A stretch of 64,000 bases of DNA from Enterobacteriaceae bacterium LSJC7 (GCA_000302695.1 AMFN01000004.1:310001-374000), one strand, 5' to 3'. Shown: positions 1-9,665, numbered from the stretch's first letter. Numbers and translations: made by a program. Notes: a model not told the origin generated them from the letters alone.

Positions 1-69
1 GAACGCATGGGAAATGTAGAGCGAATGAGTGACAGTGGAGACGCCGTGTATGTCCGTAAAACAGTATGA
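1..69 (+). CDS. dptG: Probable 3' end of dptG (partial)
   Basis: An open frame enters from the left edge and ends at a TGA at 67-69, giving a 22-residue tail that reads like ordinary protein (it contains SDSGDAVYVR). It overlaps the likely dptH start by 20 bases, as expected for a co-translated operon. In known phosphorothioate restriction clusters DptG lies directly upstream of DptH, so the identity rests on position and not on a recognised domain. The other two frames stop earlier, at 17-19 and 30-32, and cannot be fully excluded as the true upstream gene end. Confidence 0.4.
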   Translation, partial: ERMGNVERMSDSGDAVYVRKTV

Positions 70-3000
70 AACCTATTTGGCGGAAACCTTTATTGAATGG
101 GTTGGCGGTATCATCCGGCCGGGCGAGCGCTACCAGTTCAAATCTCCCGATCCCGATAATGCTTTAAAACTCTGGAACGCATTCAAATCTCTATCGGACG
201 GCAATCAGCTGGAAATTGCGCCAGGGCAACATATTAATTGCCTCCCCTGCAATGGCATTCAGCTGATTCCGGTACTGCATGGTGCTGAGGCTCCGGCATT
301 CACAGAGAACTATATTTCCCATCTGCGCGATAAAGTTGCAGGGCGCAGCGGTGTTTTTGCCCAAACGGCACTGTTGATAATTCACAATAGTATGCTCGAT
401 ACTCTGATCAACAGTACGAAAGATGTGGCTGCACCGGATGCTATCTGGTACCCACAAACCTTCAGCCATCAACTGGAAAAGCTTATTACTACCGACAGCA
501 AACGTTCAGAGTTGTCACGCTGCTTGCTAGAGGATCAACTTGCTACGGTATTGGATGAAGGTGCTACTGTATTTGGTTTCTCGTCGCTATATCGTTTGCT
601 GGATGATGGCAATCTGGATTTCCCCGAACTTCACTTGTTTAAAGATGATGAACTTCTGAATTATAGCCAGAAGCAGCTACGTAGCCGGCTTAATGAAAAT
701 CGGAAATTATTTCGCCAGATAGAAGATAGTGTTGAACGCTACAGCGGGCAACTTGAGAAGGTGCTAACTGAATTCAGTGCTAAATTCATTCAGGAGCATT
801 TTTACGATAAAGATGACTGGCGAGAGCTGGATTTCTCCGACTACAGAAAAGAGATTGAACAAAACAGAGAACAAAAACTGGTGCTGGACGACGTTTCTGC
901 TGAAAACGGTGATGTTTGGTTACGGGCAAAAAGCGCCAGCAAGGCAGGGAAACGTGATATTAGCGTGTTGGTGCAGGTGCTGCCAGGCCAATCAAAAGCG
1001 GAGCTGGAGTTTTGTTTTCAAGGTAGCGATCTTCAGGATAGCCAGATAAAGATTGCCCATCATGACCAATTAAAGAAAGAGCCTTTTTGGCGCACTAGCC
1101 GGGCGGGGGGCAAGAGCTCCCGTATTATGGCGTCGGTGCCTTTTGACGGACGTCCCTGTTTCTTTAGCCTTGAGCTGACCAACCGCAATAATCCAGCTGA
1201 AGAGTATAAATTCCGATTATTGCTTGTCGAGCAGGGAAAGTTTTGGCTAAACGATATTCAGCACTGCTATCGCATTGAGCCTGGTAAAACGCAAATAACT
1301 TTGCAGTCGGAAGACAATATATTACGTATTGCCGAGACGGGAAGCTTAACCTACATGCTGGATGGTGAGAGCGAAGACATCGACTGCCAGCATTATGCTC
1401 AGGTGAATTTTGAAACGCTGGCGAATCAAAGTGAGCTGGTTCAGTTTGCGATTGTTTCGCGTGATTCTCGCCTGTTATTTAACGTTGAGGGGCCTGGAGC
1501 GGAAGAAGGTCTGACACTGCCGCTGCTTTTCGACCAGAGTCGTTTCAGTAAGCTCTTTAAAGAAGAAGGGAATGCAGCCTGGAACCGACTAAAGGGGCGT
1601 GTGATTGTTGATAACACCGAACACAAGGTTGTCGGTGTTCGTCAGCAATTACTAATACTGGAAGCTTCATTAATTGAGCAGCGTCTATTGGGTACAGGAA
1701 GTGACGATAGTGAGTTTGCCCTGGATGAACTTATCACTAGCCACCCTGACCTTCATAACGCCTATGAACAGTTATTTGTCTACTATCAGCGTCGCAACAC
1801 ACTACCGAGTCTGGTCTCGTGGTCAGCGGAATATCGCACCCTGGTCAGCTATATTGTTACTACTTTTGAACAGGCACTCCAACAAATCGGCCTGAGCAGA
1901 GCGCTGACAGCGCAGGAGAAACGTCTTCTGCATCTGGGAATCTGCCACAATAATGGCCATGAGCGCCTCTCGCCACTGCATCCGCTAGTACTGGCCTACC
2001 ATCTACAACTGGCAGAAACTATCGTTGCGGAGTGGGAACAGCATGATTCGGCTTCATTTGCCACACTACCGCCAATTACTCTCAATCGCCTGATGGTTTC
2101 AGGCTTAATGCCGTTTGTTTACCACAGTGAGCATGAATACGCGCAATTACAGCCTGTGGAGGAGAATCGCTTCTGGATTAATGTGGTTCCTCAGCGACAG
2201 GTCAGTCATGACTACATTAAGCGTCTGGTAAAAGACAAACTCAATGAGTTCACGGACGCCTACGCTCGATTGTTCCAAAGCGCTGGAAACAATGCTTTGA
2301 TTATCAATGCAATTAATCAGGGGAATGCTAAAGAGCTGTTTTTGGGATTAGTAGAATATTTTAAGCAAGAAAAAGAGCATGCTATTTCGGTGCATGTGAA
2401 TTGCTACGATGAACGTTTACTGCCCAATATGTTCGATCACTTTGCCGAAAGTGGTAGCTATGAGCAGCTTAAGAATGATCTTGAGCTAAATAGCGGCGTA
2501 TGGCGGGCGGAAGCGGATATGCTTATTGACCTGCTGCGCAGCAGGTTAACGTTCAGCAAGTTTGTTCTGCCGTCAGAAATCGACAAGCTGGCATATGCAC
2601 ATCTGGCATTTTTCACCAATACGGCACCGGTGGATTGCCGACAGATCCGTATTGAAGATGCATCCAGTGGGGTACTATGTCATGGTCTGATCGCTGGGGA
2701 GGGAGCTGAAACACAAGGAGATGCTTACTTTACCGCGTTTGGCCTGCGTGATGTGGATACTGAATCCTATTGTGCCCTGCGCCTTGCCCGGCTAATAGGC
2801 TGCCTGTGGCAACCCGCACGTCAAAGTAACAGCCAGTACCACGGACAGGGCATCGGCCTGGCCGTGAGCGGTAATTTTAAACAGCTACTCAATCACTCCT
2901 ACAATAGCGCGCTCTGGACCACCATCATTGACCCTAAAGTCACCCTCGACTTTTTCACTAGTCAGAAAGATGTGGTCCTTATTCACTATTCTGACCAATA

Positions 3001-5137
3001 CACCAGTTGTGCGGGCTACGATGCCGTCACCGTCACGAAGCAGGTTGATTTGTTCCTGCGGCTGCTCCAGACCGGAAGCCAGTCAGGACAACCTTCTGTT
3101 GATAGTCAGCATTTGCTGGCTGAATTCAATGCCTTTAACGGCGAATGGCTGCTGAAAATGCTGCGCTCCAGTGAAAGAGAGCGTAAAGAGAAGCACGGTA
3201 TCATTGGCGCGTACAAATTTGTTCAATCCATGCTTCACCAGTCCGATATTTGCTGGATTCCGCTATCGGTGGCCGAAATGATCCGTGTGTCTGGCAATGT
3301 CGGGCTGAAAATGAAAGAGAGCGATTTATCCAGAAATTTACAGGGATATCGTAAAGGTGCGATCTCTGATGATGTGCTCTTCGTCGGATTCAAAGAAAAC
3401 CGCCTCTATCTGCTACCGCTGGAAGTTAAAACCGGAGCGCGACCAGATTATAGTTATGCGGGCAAGCAGGCTCGTGAGCTAAAACGTTATTTACAGCAGG
3501 ACATTCTGGAACCACAAACTCTGGCATCACAACTCTACCGGGCGCTCTTTATTCGTCAGGTGTTGATGCAGGTGGAGAAACTGCGTCTATACGGTGTGCT
3601 GGACAGCAACAAACTAGTTCCTTTGCTGGAGCGACGCGAATGGTGGTTAACGGGCGACTATCAGTTAGGTGAGTTGGCCGACTATGCGGACGGCATCGTC
3701 GTGGCGCATGTGGACAGTGCAACCTGCTTCGATCTCTCTTATAAAGAGACAGCGGAGAATATTTTACAGATAGAAATCCCTTATTCACTGCTGCCTTCGT
3801 TAATTGCTGCTCAGGGGGATGAACCACCGTTGGCGGAACGTTATCGGGTACCGGAAAAATACCTGCTTAAGCCTGAGTGTGATGCCAGTCCGTCACAACC
3901 TGAAGTCGTGGTAGAAGTCACAACGTCGACTGCTACACAGTCCATTTCGGAACCTGAGTTGGAGTCGTTACAGACTGCTGGACCGGTGGTGACACCTGAT
4001 ATTAGCGATACTCCATTACAGATCCTGTTTGGTCATGATGCTGCGCGTCAGAATCCATTGTATTGGGAGCCAACCAACACCGCGAAGTTCATGAATACCA
4101 ATACCGGCATTATTGGAACGATGGGCACCGGTAAAACCCAGTTTACTAAATCGCTGGTCACACAGTTGATGCGTAATCAGTCCTGTAACGTTGATGGTAA
4201 ACCTATTGGTTTGCTGATCTTCGATTACAAATCAGACTATGTGGACGAGGCTTTTCTTGATGCAACGGGTGCTAAAAAGTACAAGTTATTTAAGCTGCCT
4301 TACAACCCCTTATCTCTGTTTGGCGACACGCCAATGCTACCAATCCACACCGCTGGTGGACTATCAGAAACGATGGCGAAAGCCTATGGATTGGGCCATA
4401 AGCAGCAGCTCAAATTAGAAAATCTGATCTTAGAATGCTACGAAGCGGCAGGTATTTCGGCGGAAGATCCGACAACATGGTCAAGGACTACGCCGACGAT
4501 TGAAGATGTATGGCAGCGCTTCCTGGATCAGGAGAAGGTTGAAGAAGATTCGCTTTATGCAGCACTTTCTAAACTGGCGCGTTACAAGATATTCGAGACT
4601 ATCCCCGAGAAGATGACCAGCTTGTACGAATTGATTGACGGCGTCACCGTGATTGAGCTGGCTGGCTACCCACCAGAAGTGCAAAACCTGGTGGTTGCGC
4701 TAACGCTGGATCTGTTTTACGCGCAGATGCAAAAGCGTGGTAAACCGGTGGTGCGAGGGGATTATCGTCAAGTTACCAAGATGATTCTGGTGGACGAAGC
4801 GGATAACTTTATGCGTCAGGATTTTTCCAGTCTGCGTAAGATCCTTAAAGAAGGTCGCGAGTATGGCGTTGGTGCGATCCTGTCAACGCAGGAGATTACT
4901 CACTTTAAGACTGGGGAAAATAATTATGCCTCCTATATTTTAACGTGGGTGATCCATCGTGTTTCTGAGATTCGGATTGCGGATATCAAGGCGGTATTTA
5001 ACGTCGATGATAAAGGTGAGCAGGAGTATTTGATGGGGCAGATTCGGCAGCTTGAGAAGCATTTTAGCCTGTATGTTGATGGGGATAAGCAGGTTAAGAA
5101 GATGCGTGATAAAGCGTTTTGGGAGTTAGTTTTTTAA
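50..5137 (+). CDS. dptH: DptH, ATPase of phosphorothioation-dependent restriction
   Basis: A very large protein (1695 aa from the ATG at 50) of the DptH/DndH type, a component of the DptFGH complex that attacks DNA lacking phosphorothioate marks. The C-terminal third is a HerA/FtsK-like P-loop ATPase: Walker A GTMGTGKT at about residues 1356-1363, Walker B MILVDEAD at about 1578-1585, followed by a STQE sensor-like motif. The first 1300 residues show no motif I can name. I chose ATG 50 because a GTGGAG Shine-Dalgarno sits about 9 bases upstream; an in-frame GTG at 29 would add seven residues. It follows probable dptG with a short overlap and is convergent to dndBCDE. Base composition is lower in GC than the carotenoid region to the right, consistent with island DNA. 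Confidence 0.88.
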   Translation: MSVKQYETYLAETFIEWVGGIIRPGERYQFKSPDPDNALKLWNAFKSLSDGNQLEIAPGQHINCLPCNGIQLIPVLHGAEAPAFTENYISHLRDKVAGRSGVFAQTALLIIHNSMLDTLINSTKDVAAPDAIWYPQTFSHQLEKLITTDSKRSELSRCLLEDQLATVLDEGATVFGFSSLYRLLDDGNLDFPELHLFKDDELLNYSQKQLRSRLNENRKLFRQIEDSVERYSGQLEKVLTEFSAKFIQEHFYDKDDWRELDFSDYRKEIEQNREQKLVLDDVSAENGDVWLRAKSASKAGKRDISVLVQVLPGQSKAELEFCFQGSDLQDSQIKIAHHDQLKKEPFWRTSRAGGKSSRIMASVPFDGRPCFFSLELTNRNNPAEEYKFRLLLVEQGKFWLNDIQHCYRIEPGKTQITLQSEDNILRIAETGSLTYMLDGESEDIDCQHYAQVNFETLANQSELVQFAIVSRDSRLLFNVEGPGAEEGLTLPLLFDQSRFSKLFKEEGNAAWNRLKGRVIVDNTEHKVVGVRQQLLILEASLIEQRLLGTGSDDSEFALDELITSHPDLHNAYEQLFVYYQRRNTLPSLVSWSAEYRTLVSYIVTTFEQALQQIGLSRALTAQEKRLLHLGICHNNGHERLSPLHPLVLAYHLQLAETIVAEWEQHDSASFATLPPITLNRLMVSGLMPFVYHSEHEYAQLQPVEENRFWINVVPQRQVSHDYIKRLVKDKLNEFTDAYARLFQSAGNNALIINAINQGNAKELFLGLVEYFKQEKEHAISVHVNCYDERLLPNMFDHFAESGSYEQLKNDLELNSGVWRAEADMLIDLLRSRLTFSKFVLPSEIDKLAYAHLAFFTNTAPVDCRQIRIEDASSGVLCHGLIAGEGAETQGDAYFTAFGLRDVDTESYCALRLARLIGCLWQPARQSNSQYHGQGIGLAVSGNFKQLLNHSYNSALWTTIIDPKVTLDFFTSQKDVVLIHYSDQYTSCAGYDAVTVTKQVDLFLRLLQTGSQSGQPSVDSQHLLAEFNAFNGEWLLKMLRSSERERKEKHGIIGAYKFVQSMLHQSDICWIPLSVAEMIRVSGNVGLKMKESDLSRNLQGYRKGAISDDVLFVGFKENRLYLLPLEVKTGARPDYSYAGKQARELKRYLQQDILEPQTLASQLYRALFIRQVLMQVEKLRLYGVLDSNKLVPLLERREWWLTGDYQLGELADYADGIVVAHVDSATCFDLSYKETAENILQIEIPYSLLPSLIAAQGDEPPLAERYRVPEKYLLKPECDASPSQPEVVVEVTTSTATQSISEPELESLQTAGPVVTPDISDTPLQILFGHDAARQNPLYWEPTNTAKFMNTNTGIIGTMGTGKTQFTKSLVTQLMRNQSCNVDGKPIGLLIFDYKSDYVDEAFLDATGAKKYKLFKLPYNPLSLFGDTPMLPIHTAGGLSETMAKAYGLGHKQQLKLENLILECYEAAGISAEDPTTWSRTTPTIEDVWQRFLDQEKVEEDSLYAALSKLARYKIFETIPEKMTSLYELIDGVTVIELAGYPPEVQNLVVALTLDLFYAQMQKRGKPVVRGDYRQVTKMILVDEADNFMRQDFSSLRKILKEGREYGVGAILSTQEITHFKTGENNYASYILTWVIHRVSEIRIADIKAVFNVDDKGEQEYLMGQIRQLEKHFSLYVDGDKQVKKMRDKAFWELVF

Positions 5138-5156
5138 TTTTTGACGAGGTAATATA

Positions 5157-6260
5157 ATGACAGGGCAAAATATAGATTTCATTGATCTTGAAAATATTAA
5201 GTTAGATGATGAGAATCCTAGACTTCCATCATCTTTTAAGAAGAAAAAAATAGGGAAGTCTGACATCGTTAATTGGATGCTGAATGACGCATCTATCATC
5301 GAATTAATGCTTGCTATAGGGCAGTCAGGGTTCTTCATTGGCGAGTCTTTATTGGTTATTCCTGATGAGAATGAGTCGGATAAGTATGTTGTTGTTGAGG
5401 GTAACAGACGCTTAACCTCAGTAATACTACTCAATGAGCCTAGCTTGGCTACATCCCAAAAAATAAAAATAGAAAAAGTTCTAAATGAGACAACAGAGAG
5501 GCCGAAAAAACTACCTTGCATTATATTTAAATCCAGAGAAGAGATAAATAAATATCTGGGTTACCGTCATATCACTGGTGTCAAATCATGGGGGATCTTA
5601 CCAAAGGCAAGATATCTTAATGAGTTATCAAAAGATTTAAATGAAACAGATTTTACAACTAAATGCCGGAAGTTGGCAAAAACAATAGGGAGTCGTAGTG
5701 ACTATGTTCGTAGTTTACTAACTGCCTATGATCTTTACCTTAAAATTGAAGATCAGGCATTTTTTAAGATAAAGGCATTGGATGAAACGACTTTACATTT
5801 TAATTATCTCTCTGATTCGTTAAGTAGAGAAAATATAAGAAATTACATTGGTGTTGATATAAAATCAAATGAACCAACATCTAATGTGAATATGGATAAA
5901 TTAGAGCTGCTAACCAAGTGGTTTTTTGAAAAGAATGATAATGGGCGTAGTCGGGTCTTAGGTGACAGTAAGCATTTGGGAATGCTTGATACAGTTCTCG
6001 AAAATAAAGAAGCCGAAGAATACTTTCGGACTGGAGAAGGAAGTATTGTCGAAGCATATAATTTAGTTTCTGTCACCGCTGATTCGTTTAACCAAGAAAT
6101 AGATCTGTCTTTGGCTGGCTTAAAAAGAGCAAATAATATTATTCATAATGTAGAACAACACCATGACTCGGTTAAAACTAAGCTAAAAGAGATATTCACA
6201 TTAGCAAAAAATATGAAAGTGATTATTGAGTCCATGGCTGAAGAGAAATGGGATGATTGA
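5157..6260 (+). CDS. ParB/Srx-domain protein, possible defence sensor
   Basis: A 367-aa protein with an N-terminal ParB/Srx-type domain: the segment around residues 75-92 reads YVVVEGNRRLTSVILL, matching the box found in ParB-like nuclease/NTPase domains. A helical stretch near residues 165-195 (KLAKTIGSRSDYVRSLL) looks like the helix-turn-helix that follows this domain in ParB proteins; the rest is charged and unassigned. The ATG has a GAGGT Shine-Dalgarno six bases upstream and starts 19 bases after dptH, so co-transcription is likely. It overlaps the next gene by 8 bases. Codon use is much more AT-rich than in dptH, suggesting separate acquisition. It is not part of the canonical DptFGH set. 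ParB/Srx folds occur in DndB (DGQHR) and SspE (DGQQR) of phosphorothioate systems, so a role in reading the mark or hydrolysing nucleotide is an inference. Confidence 0.75.
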   Translation: MTGQNIDFIDLENIKLDDENPRLPSSFKKKKIGKSDIVNWMLNDASIIELMLAIGQSGFFIGESLLVIPDENESDKYVVVEGNRRLTSVILLNEPSLATSQKIKIEKVLNETTERPKKLPCIIFKSREEINKYLGYRHITGVKSWGILPKARYLNELSKDLNETDFTTKCRKLAKTIGSRSDYVRSLLTAYDLYLKIEDQAFFKIKALDETTLHFNYLSDSLSRENIRNYIGVDIKSNEPTSNVNMDKLELLTKWFFEKNDNGRSRVLGDSKHLGMLDTVLENKEAEEYFRTGEGSIVEAYNLVSVTADSFNQEIDLSLAGLKRANNIIHNVEQHHDSVKTKLKEIFTLAKNMKVIIESMAEEKWDD

Positions 6261-7209
6261 GTTCAAGTTACTAGACAAGACACCAAATGAAACTCTATGT
6301 AATTCACATTACTATTGTGATTATTTAGAACTTTTGGCCTTGGTTGATTGTGATGATGGTCTTAGTGTCAGTGATATATATGACCGTTTTCTTGAGGATA
6401 ATAAGATAACGGATATTGGCACGGAAAATGGCAGTATTATGAATGAAGAATGGATGGGAAGAATATCTGGATGGTTGGATGAGATTAATTGTAGAGCATC
6501 TCATTATGGAGATAGTTATCCCTTTATCTATGATGGACATAGAATAAGAAAAAATAATAATTTAAATAGAAATCATCATTTATATATATTGCTATTGTTA
6601 TGTTCGTTACTTAAATATATTAGCGGATATCACTCACTAACAACTTTATTTGAGAAAATATCATATTTTTCTTTGAAGAAATATCTTCCTAAAATTGCAG
6701 AGGTTCATGTTTTTGGCGTGTCATCTGAAAGCAATGCAAGATATTCAGGGAGTATTGAACAGAAATATAGTCTTCTCGCACAAGATTTAGGATTAACCAG
6801 ATCAACCAGACCTAACGTGTTTAGAGATGGAGATAATGGTGATGGGGGGGTTGATATCGTTGCTTGGGTTCCATTTAGAGATGATCCAAATTTAGATAGA
6901 AAACAGATCTTTCTAGGGCAAAGCGCATCGGGGAAAAACTGGGCAAATAAGCAGGCAAGTGTTGATAGGGTAAAAAACTATATTATGGACCTTCCTTCTA
7001 ACTCGCAAAATATTTTGTTTGTTCCATATGATTTTAGAGATTCTAACCGTTATTTTTGTCAAAATGACGAAATTACGGCATCTCTTATTTTTGATAGACA
7101 TAGAATAATTAAACTTATAAATATGGATGATATTAATATTGATTCCTGGATGGATACAATACAAGAAATAATGGATTATGCATTATCATTTGAAGAAGAT
7201 ATAATATAA
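6253..7209 (+). CDS. Hypothetical protein, possible divergent PD-(D/E)XK nuclease
   Basis: A 318-aa protein I cannot assign to a named family. The ATG at 6253 is chosen because GAAGAGA lies about 7 bases upstream and it overlaps the ParB-like gene by 8 bases; a TTG at 6226 is less likely. The C-terminal half carries GDGGVDIVAW, then about 12 residues, then QIFLGQSASGKNW. This resembles the GxD-hydrophobic-A ... Q-x-(K) core of restriction-endonuclease-like folds, with Ser in place of the usual Lys and a Lys a few residues on. The N-terminal half is helical and hydrophobic around residues 100-125 but not clearly membrane-spanning. Codon use is extremely AT-rich, like its partner. Two inverted repeats follow the stop. 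Nuclease function is inferred. Confidence 0.68.
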   Translation: MIEFKLLDKTPNETLCNSHYYCDYLELLALVDCDDGLSVSDIYDRFLEDNKITDIGTENGSIMNEEWMGRISGWLDEINCRASHYGDSYPFIYDGHRIRKNNNLNRNHHLYILLLLCSLLKYISGYHSLTTLFEKISYFSLKKYLPKIAEVHVFGVSSESNARYSGSIEQKYSLLAQDLGLTRSTRPNVFRDGDNGDGGVDIVAWVPFRDDPNLDRKQIFLGQSASGKNWANKQASVDRVKNYIMDLPSNSQNILFVPYDFRDSNRYFCQNDEITASLIFDRHRIIKLINMDDINIDSWMDTIQEIMDYALSFEEDII

Positions 7210-7215
7210 AAATAA

Positions 7216-7243
7216 TACGATGAATAGTCCCTAATTCATCGTA
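7216..7243. terminator. Perfect 10-bp inverted repeat between convergent genes
   Basis: TACGATGAAT at 7216-7225 is perfectly repeated in inverse orientation at 7234-7243 around an 8-base loop. It begins seven bases after the stop of the + strand cassette gene and lacks a strong T-run. It may act as a transcription stop or RNA-end protector for the dptH cassette transcript. Confidence 0.45.
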
Positions 7244-7261
7244 TAGAAGTAATTTTGGATG

Positions 7262-7301
7262 CTAACTTAATGCCGAAGTCAATGACTCGACATTAAGTTA
7301 G
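7262..7301. terminator. Long inverted repeat, probable bidirectional terminator
   Basis: CTAACTTAATG at 7262-7272 pairs perfectly with CATTAAGTTAG at 7291-7301. Inside, CG pairs CG and AGTC pairs GACT around a three-base loop, giving a 40-base near-continuous hairpin. It lies between the + strand cassette gene and the end of dndE on the - strand, the right place for a two-way terminator. T-rich sequence follows on the + side. An insertion-related inverted repeat is an alternative. Confidence 0.55.
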
Positions 7302-7310
7302 TTTAATATT

Positions 7311-7664
7311 TTATAAGTTTAAAGTGAAATCTTTTAAATTTCTATGGCTTCTCAACGCAGCAATCCCATCCTCAACATGTGCCGCCCAAGCTTTAACCAT
7401 ATCCTTCTGTGCCAACCGTGGATAAAGCATCTTTAATACTAACTCTGTTGCTTGCAGAGTTTCCCCAAGCCACGTTATTTTATCCAACACCAACGTACCA
7501 TCCAGCTTCTTACTCTCTTTATCAGGCGAATAACGAAACTCACTCTCCACCGAACGGAAAAATGCCAGTCGGGCGGCAACATTGGGTGTAATCCCGGTAT
7601 ACCCTTTAAGTTTTTTAAGCTGATCTTCAGTCTGACGGCTAAGCACCATTCGATTCGGGAGCAT
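7311..7664 (-). CDS. dndE: DndE, phosphorothioation protein
   Basis: A 117-aa protein matching the small DndE subunit of the DndCDE modification complex, which takes part in replacing a non-bridging backbone oxygen by sulfur; DndE has been described as binding nicked DNA. The N-terminus (MLPNRMVLSRQTEDQLKKLK) and length fit the family. Its ATG shares one base with the dndD stop (TGATG), and a strong AAGGAGG lies about 8 bases upstream inside dndD, so translation is coupled. It is the last gene of the dndB-dndC-dndD-dndE operon and ends ten bases before a long inverted repeat. Confidence 0.9.
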   Translation of the reverse strand: MLPNRMVLSRQTEDQLKKLKGYTGITPNVAARLAFFRSVESEFRYSPDKESKKLDGTLVLDKITWLGETLQATELVLKMLYPRLAQKDMVKAWAAHVEDGIAALRSHRNLKDFTLNL

Positions 7665-9664
7665 CAGATAGCCTCCTTAGTTAATTCCCAGAAATAACCA
7701 GGTTTCAGCGTTGATGATTTAGTATGCGCATTAAACACAATCTCATAAGCATGAGAGATATCATCACGCAACTGATCAACAAAATAACGTTCATCTACTT
7801 CAGTATCGGTAGAAAGCAACACAACCTGATGACTGGCTTCAGGGAAGTAGTGGTTAATCAATTTATCCCGATGTTGAGAATCCAGACGACCCAATGGTGT
7901 ATCGATGATCACTGGTAAATTGCGCCCAGAGGTTTTAGCAAGCGCCTCAAGAATAGCAATTGCATAAATCTGTTTTTCACCAGCAGACAGCAGCTTACGG
8001 TTAATTACTGATCCATTCTCATCAATTAACTCCACATCAAACGTTTGAGGGTTGATATGTGCGCTAAGTTGTAAATCCTCTTTACGGGCTAACTTACGGT
8101 AAGCAAGCTCAAAGTTTATAGACAGCGTTTTAACACGAGCCTGGGTTAATACATCACCGTAGCGATCGAGTAAGTTTATTGTTTCCTGAGCATTCTTAAA
8201 CGCACTGCTATAACTGTGCTGATAACGAGCGGCATCATGTGCTTTTTGTATCTGGCGAACACAATCCAGTTGCTGCTGTTTAGTGCGTTTAGCATCTTCC
8301 AGTAAGGACCGATATTTCTGCAATTGAGCTTCACGCTGCCTATCCAGATCACGTAATTTCTCAAAAAGATCCATCAGCTGATCATCTTCAGGAGCGCGGG
8401 CAATATTAGCAGCCGCTTGTTCTAACTGTTGTTCAACCTCTGATAACTGTGTGCGATAAAGCTCAAAACGCTGCCATGCTCTTTTACTATCTATCTCAAT
8501 AGACTGTTGAAGCATACCTGCTTCACGCTCAGAGATATCAAAGAGCAAATCACCTTTTGGTTTAGTTGCCATATAATCTTTCAGATTATCGGTAATCGCT
8601 TCAGCTGCTATTTTGCCCGTCCCCGCAGAACGAAATGCAATATCATTTCTGAGTTGCGTTAAAAACTGGCTCAGCTCTTTTTCAAAGCTTTTTGCCTGCT
8701 TAATCTGCGTTTCATCAGCAATTTGTTGCAGCAAACGAGACAAAATAGTGGGCGCAAGCGCATAAGGTAGCGAGCCATCGCATTCTTGTCTCAGGGCTTT
8801 TTCCAGATGATCTTTATCTTTCAGCAGTGTTTCAACTTTCTGTTTTTCCTGAGCTTTAGTCTGGGCAAATGCGCCCCCCTGAGCATTTAGTAAGCCTTCA
8901 TAGCGGGTTATATCTTTAGACAGAAACTCAATCCGCGATTTGGCAAAATCGGCGCTTTCCAGCAGCGCTTCTGTCTGGCAGGCTAATTCTTTACTTTGTT
9001 TTTCAAGCTCTGCAATCTGTTGTTGCTGAAAACTTGCTAGTTGACTGGATTGCTGACGCTTAACGAAAATCATTAAATCGTTACGCAGTTTGGAGATCAA
9101 ATCCAGCCCCAATAAACGGCGTACGGCAGTACGCAAAATATTGCCGGATTCGTCCTCAGCAAGTTCTGCAATTTTCTCTCCATCAAAAAAGAACAAATCA
9201 GCAATACCATGCGGAATTAACTCATTTAGAAATCCCTGGCACTGATCGTAATCCAGCTCACTGAGTGCCTGCCCATCTTGTTGTAGAGAAAGGCGATCCT
9301 TCTTCCCCTTTTTCCAGGTTCGCGTAACGGTAAATTCAGCCTCATGACCACCTTTATTATAGGTAAACGTCAGTTCTACCGATGCTTCTTTAGGCTGCTC
9401 AATGTAGTACGCACCGTTATGAATCAATGCGCTGAGTTGTTCGATATACTCTTGCTGTTGGGTCGCTAGCCCAAACGCCAGTCGGCCATACAACGCTAAG
9501 CGGATCGCCGACAGGATCGATGTTTTCCCTGCACCGTTTAAACCACCGAACAGCACAATAGGTCGTGGATTCAAATCGTGCAGACGCTTTCTGGGAGCCA
9601 GATCAATGGTATGTGTACCGTTAAACACCCTAAAATTATGTAATACCAGCTGTTTAATGAGCAC
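7664..9664 (-). CDS. dndD: DndD, SMC-like ATPase of phosphorothioation
   Basis: A 666-aa Rad50/SMC-type ATPase. Walker A (GGLNGAGKTS) is at residues 40-49, a long central region has coiled-coil character (heptad-like Gln/Leu/Lys/Glu stretches, about residues 200-480), and the C-terminus has an ABC signature-like LLSAGEKQ followed by Walker B IIDTPLGRLD. DndD couples ATP hydrolysis to DNA structure changes during sulfur incorporation. I start it at the GTG at 9664 because AGGAGA lies 7 bases upstream and the protein then begins MLIKQLVLHNF as in the family; an upstream start would add six residues. It begins one base after the dndC stop. Confidence 0.93.
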   Translation of the reverse strand: MLIKQLVLHNFRVFNGTHTIDLAPRKRLHDLNPRPIVLFGGLNGAGKTSILSAIRLALYGRLAFGLATQQQEYIEQLSALIHNGAYYIEQPKEASVELTFTYNKGGHEAEFTVTRTWKKGKKDRLSLQQDGQALSELDYDQCQGFLNELIPHGIADLFFFDGEKIAELAEDESGNILRTAVRRLLGLDLISKLRNDLMIFVKRQQSSQLASFQQQQIAELEKQSKELACQTEALLESADFAKSRIEFLSKDITRYEGLLNAQGGAFAQTKAQEKQKVETLLKDKDHLEKALRQECDGSLPYALAPTILSRLLQQIADETQIKQAKSFEKELSQFLTQLRNDIAFRSAGTGKIAAEAITDNLKDYMATKPKGDLLFDISEREAGMLQQSIEIDSKRAWQRFELYRTQLSEVEQQLEQAAANIARAPEDDQLMDLFEKLRDLDRQREAQLQKYRSLLEDAKRTKQQQLDCVRQIQKAHDAARYQHSYSSAFKNAQETINLLDRYGDVLTQARVKTLSINFELAYRKLARKEDLQLSAHINPQTFDVELIDENGSVINRKLLSAGEKQIYAIAILEALAKTSGRNLPVIIDTPLGRLDSQHRDKLINHYFPEASHQVVLLSTDTEVDERYFVDQLRDDISHAYEIVFNAHTKSSTLKPGYFWELTKEAI

Positions 9665-9665
9665 G

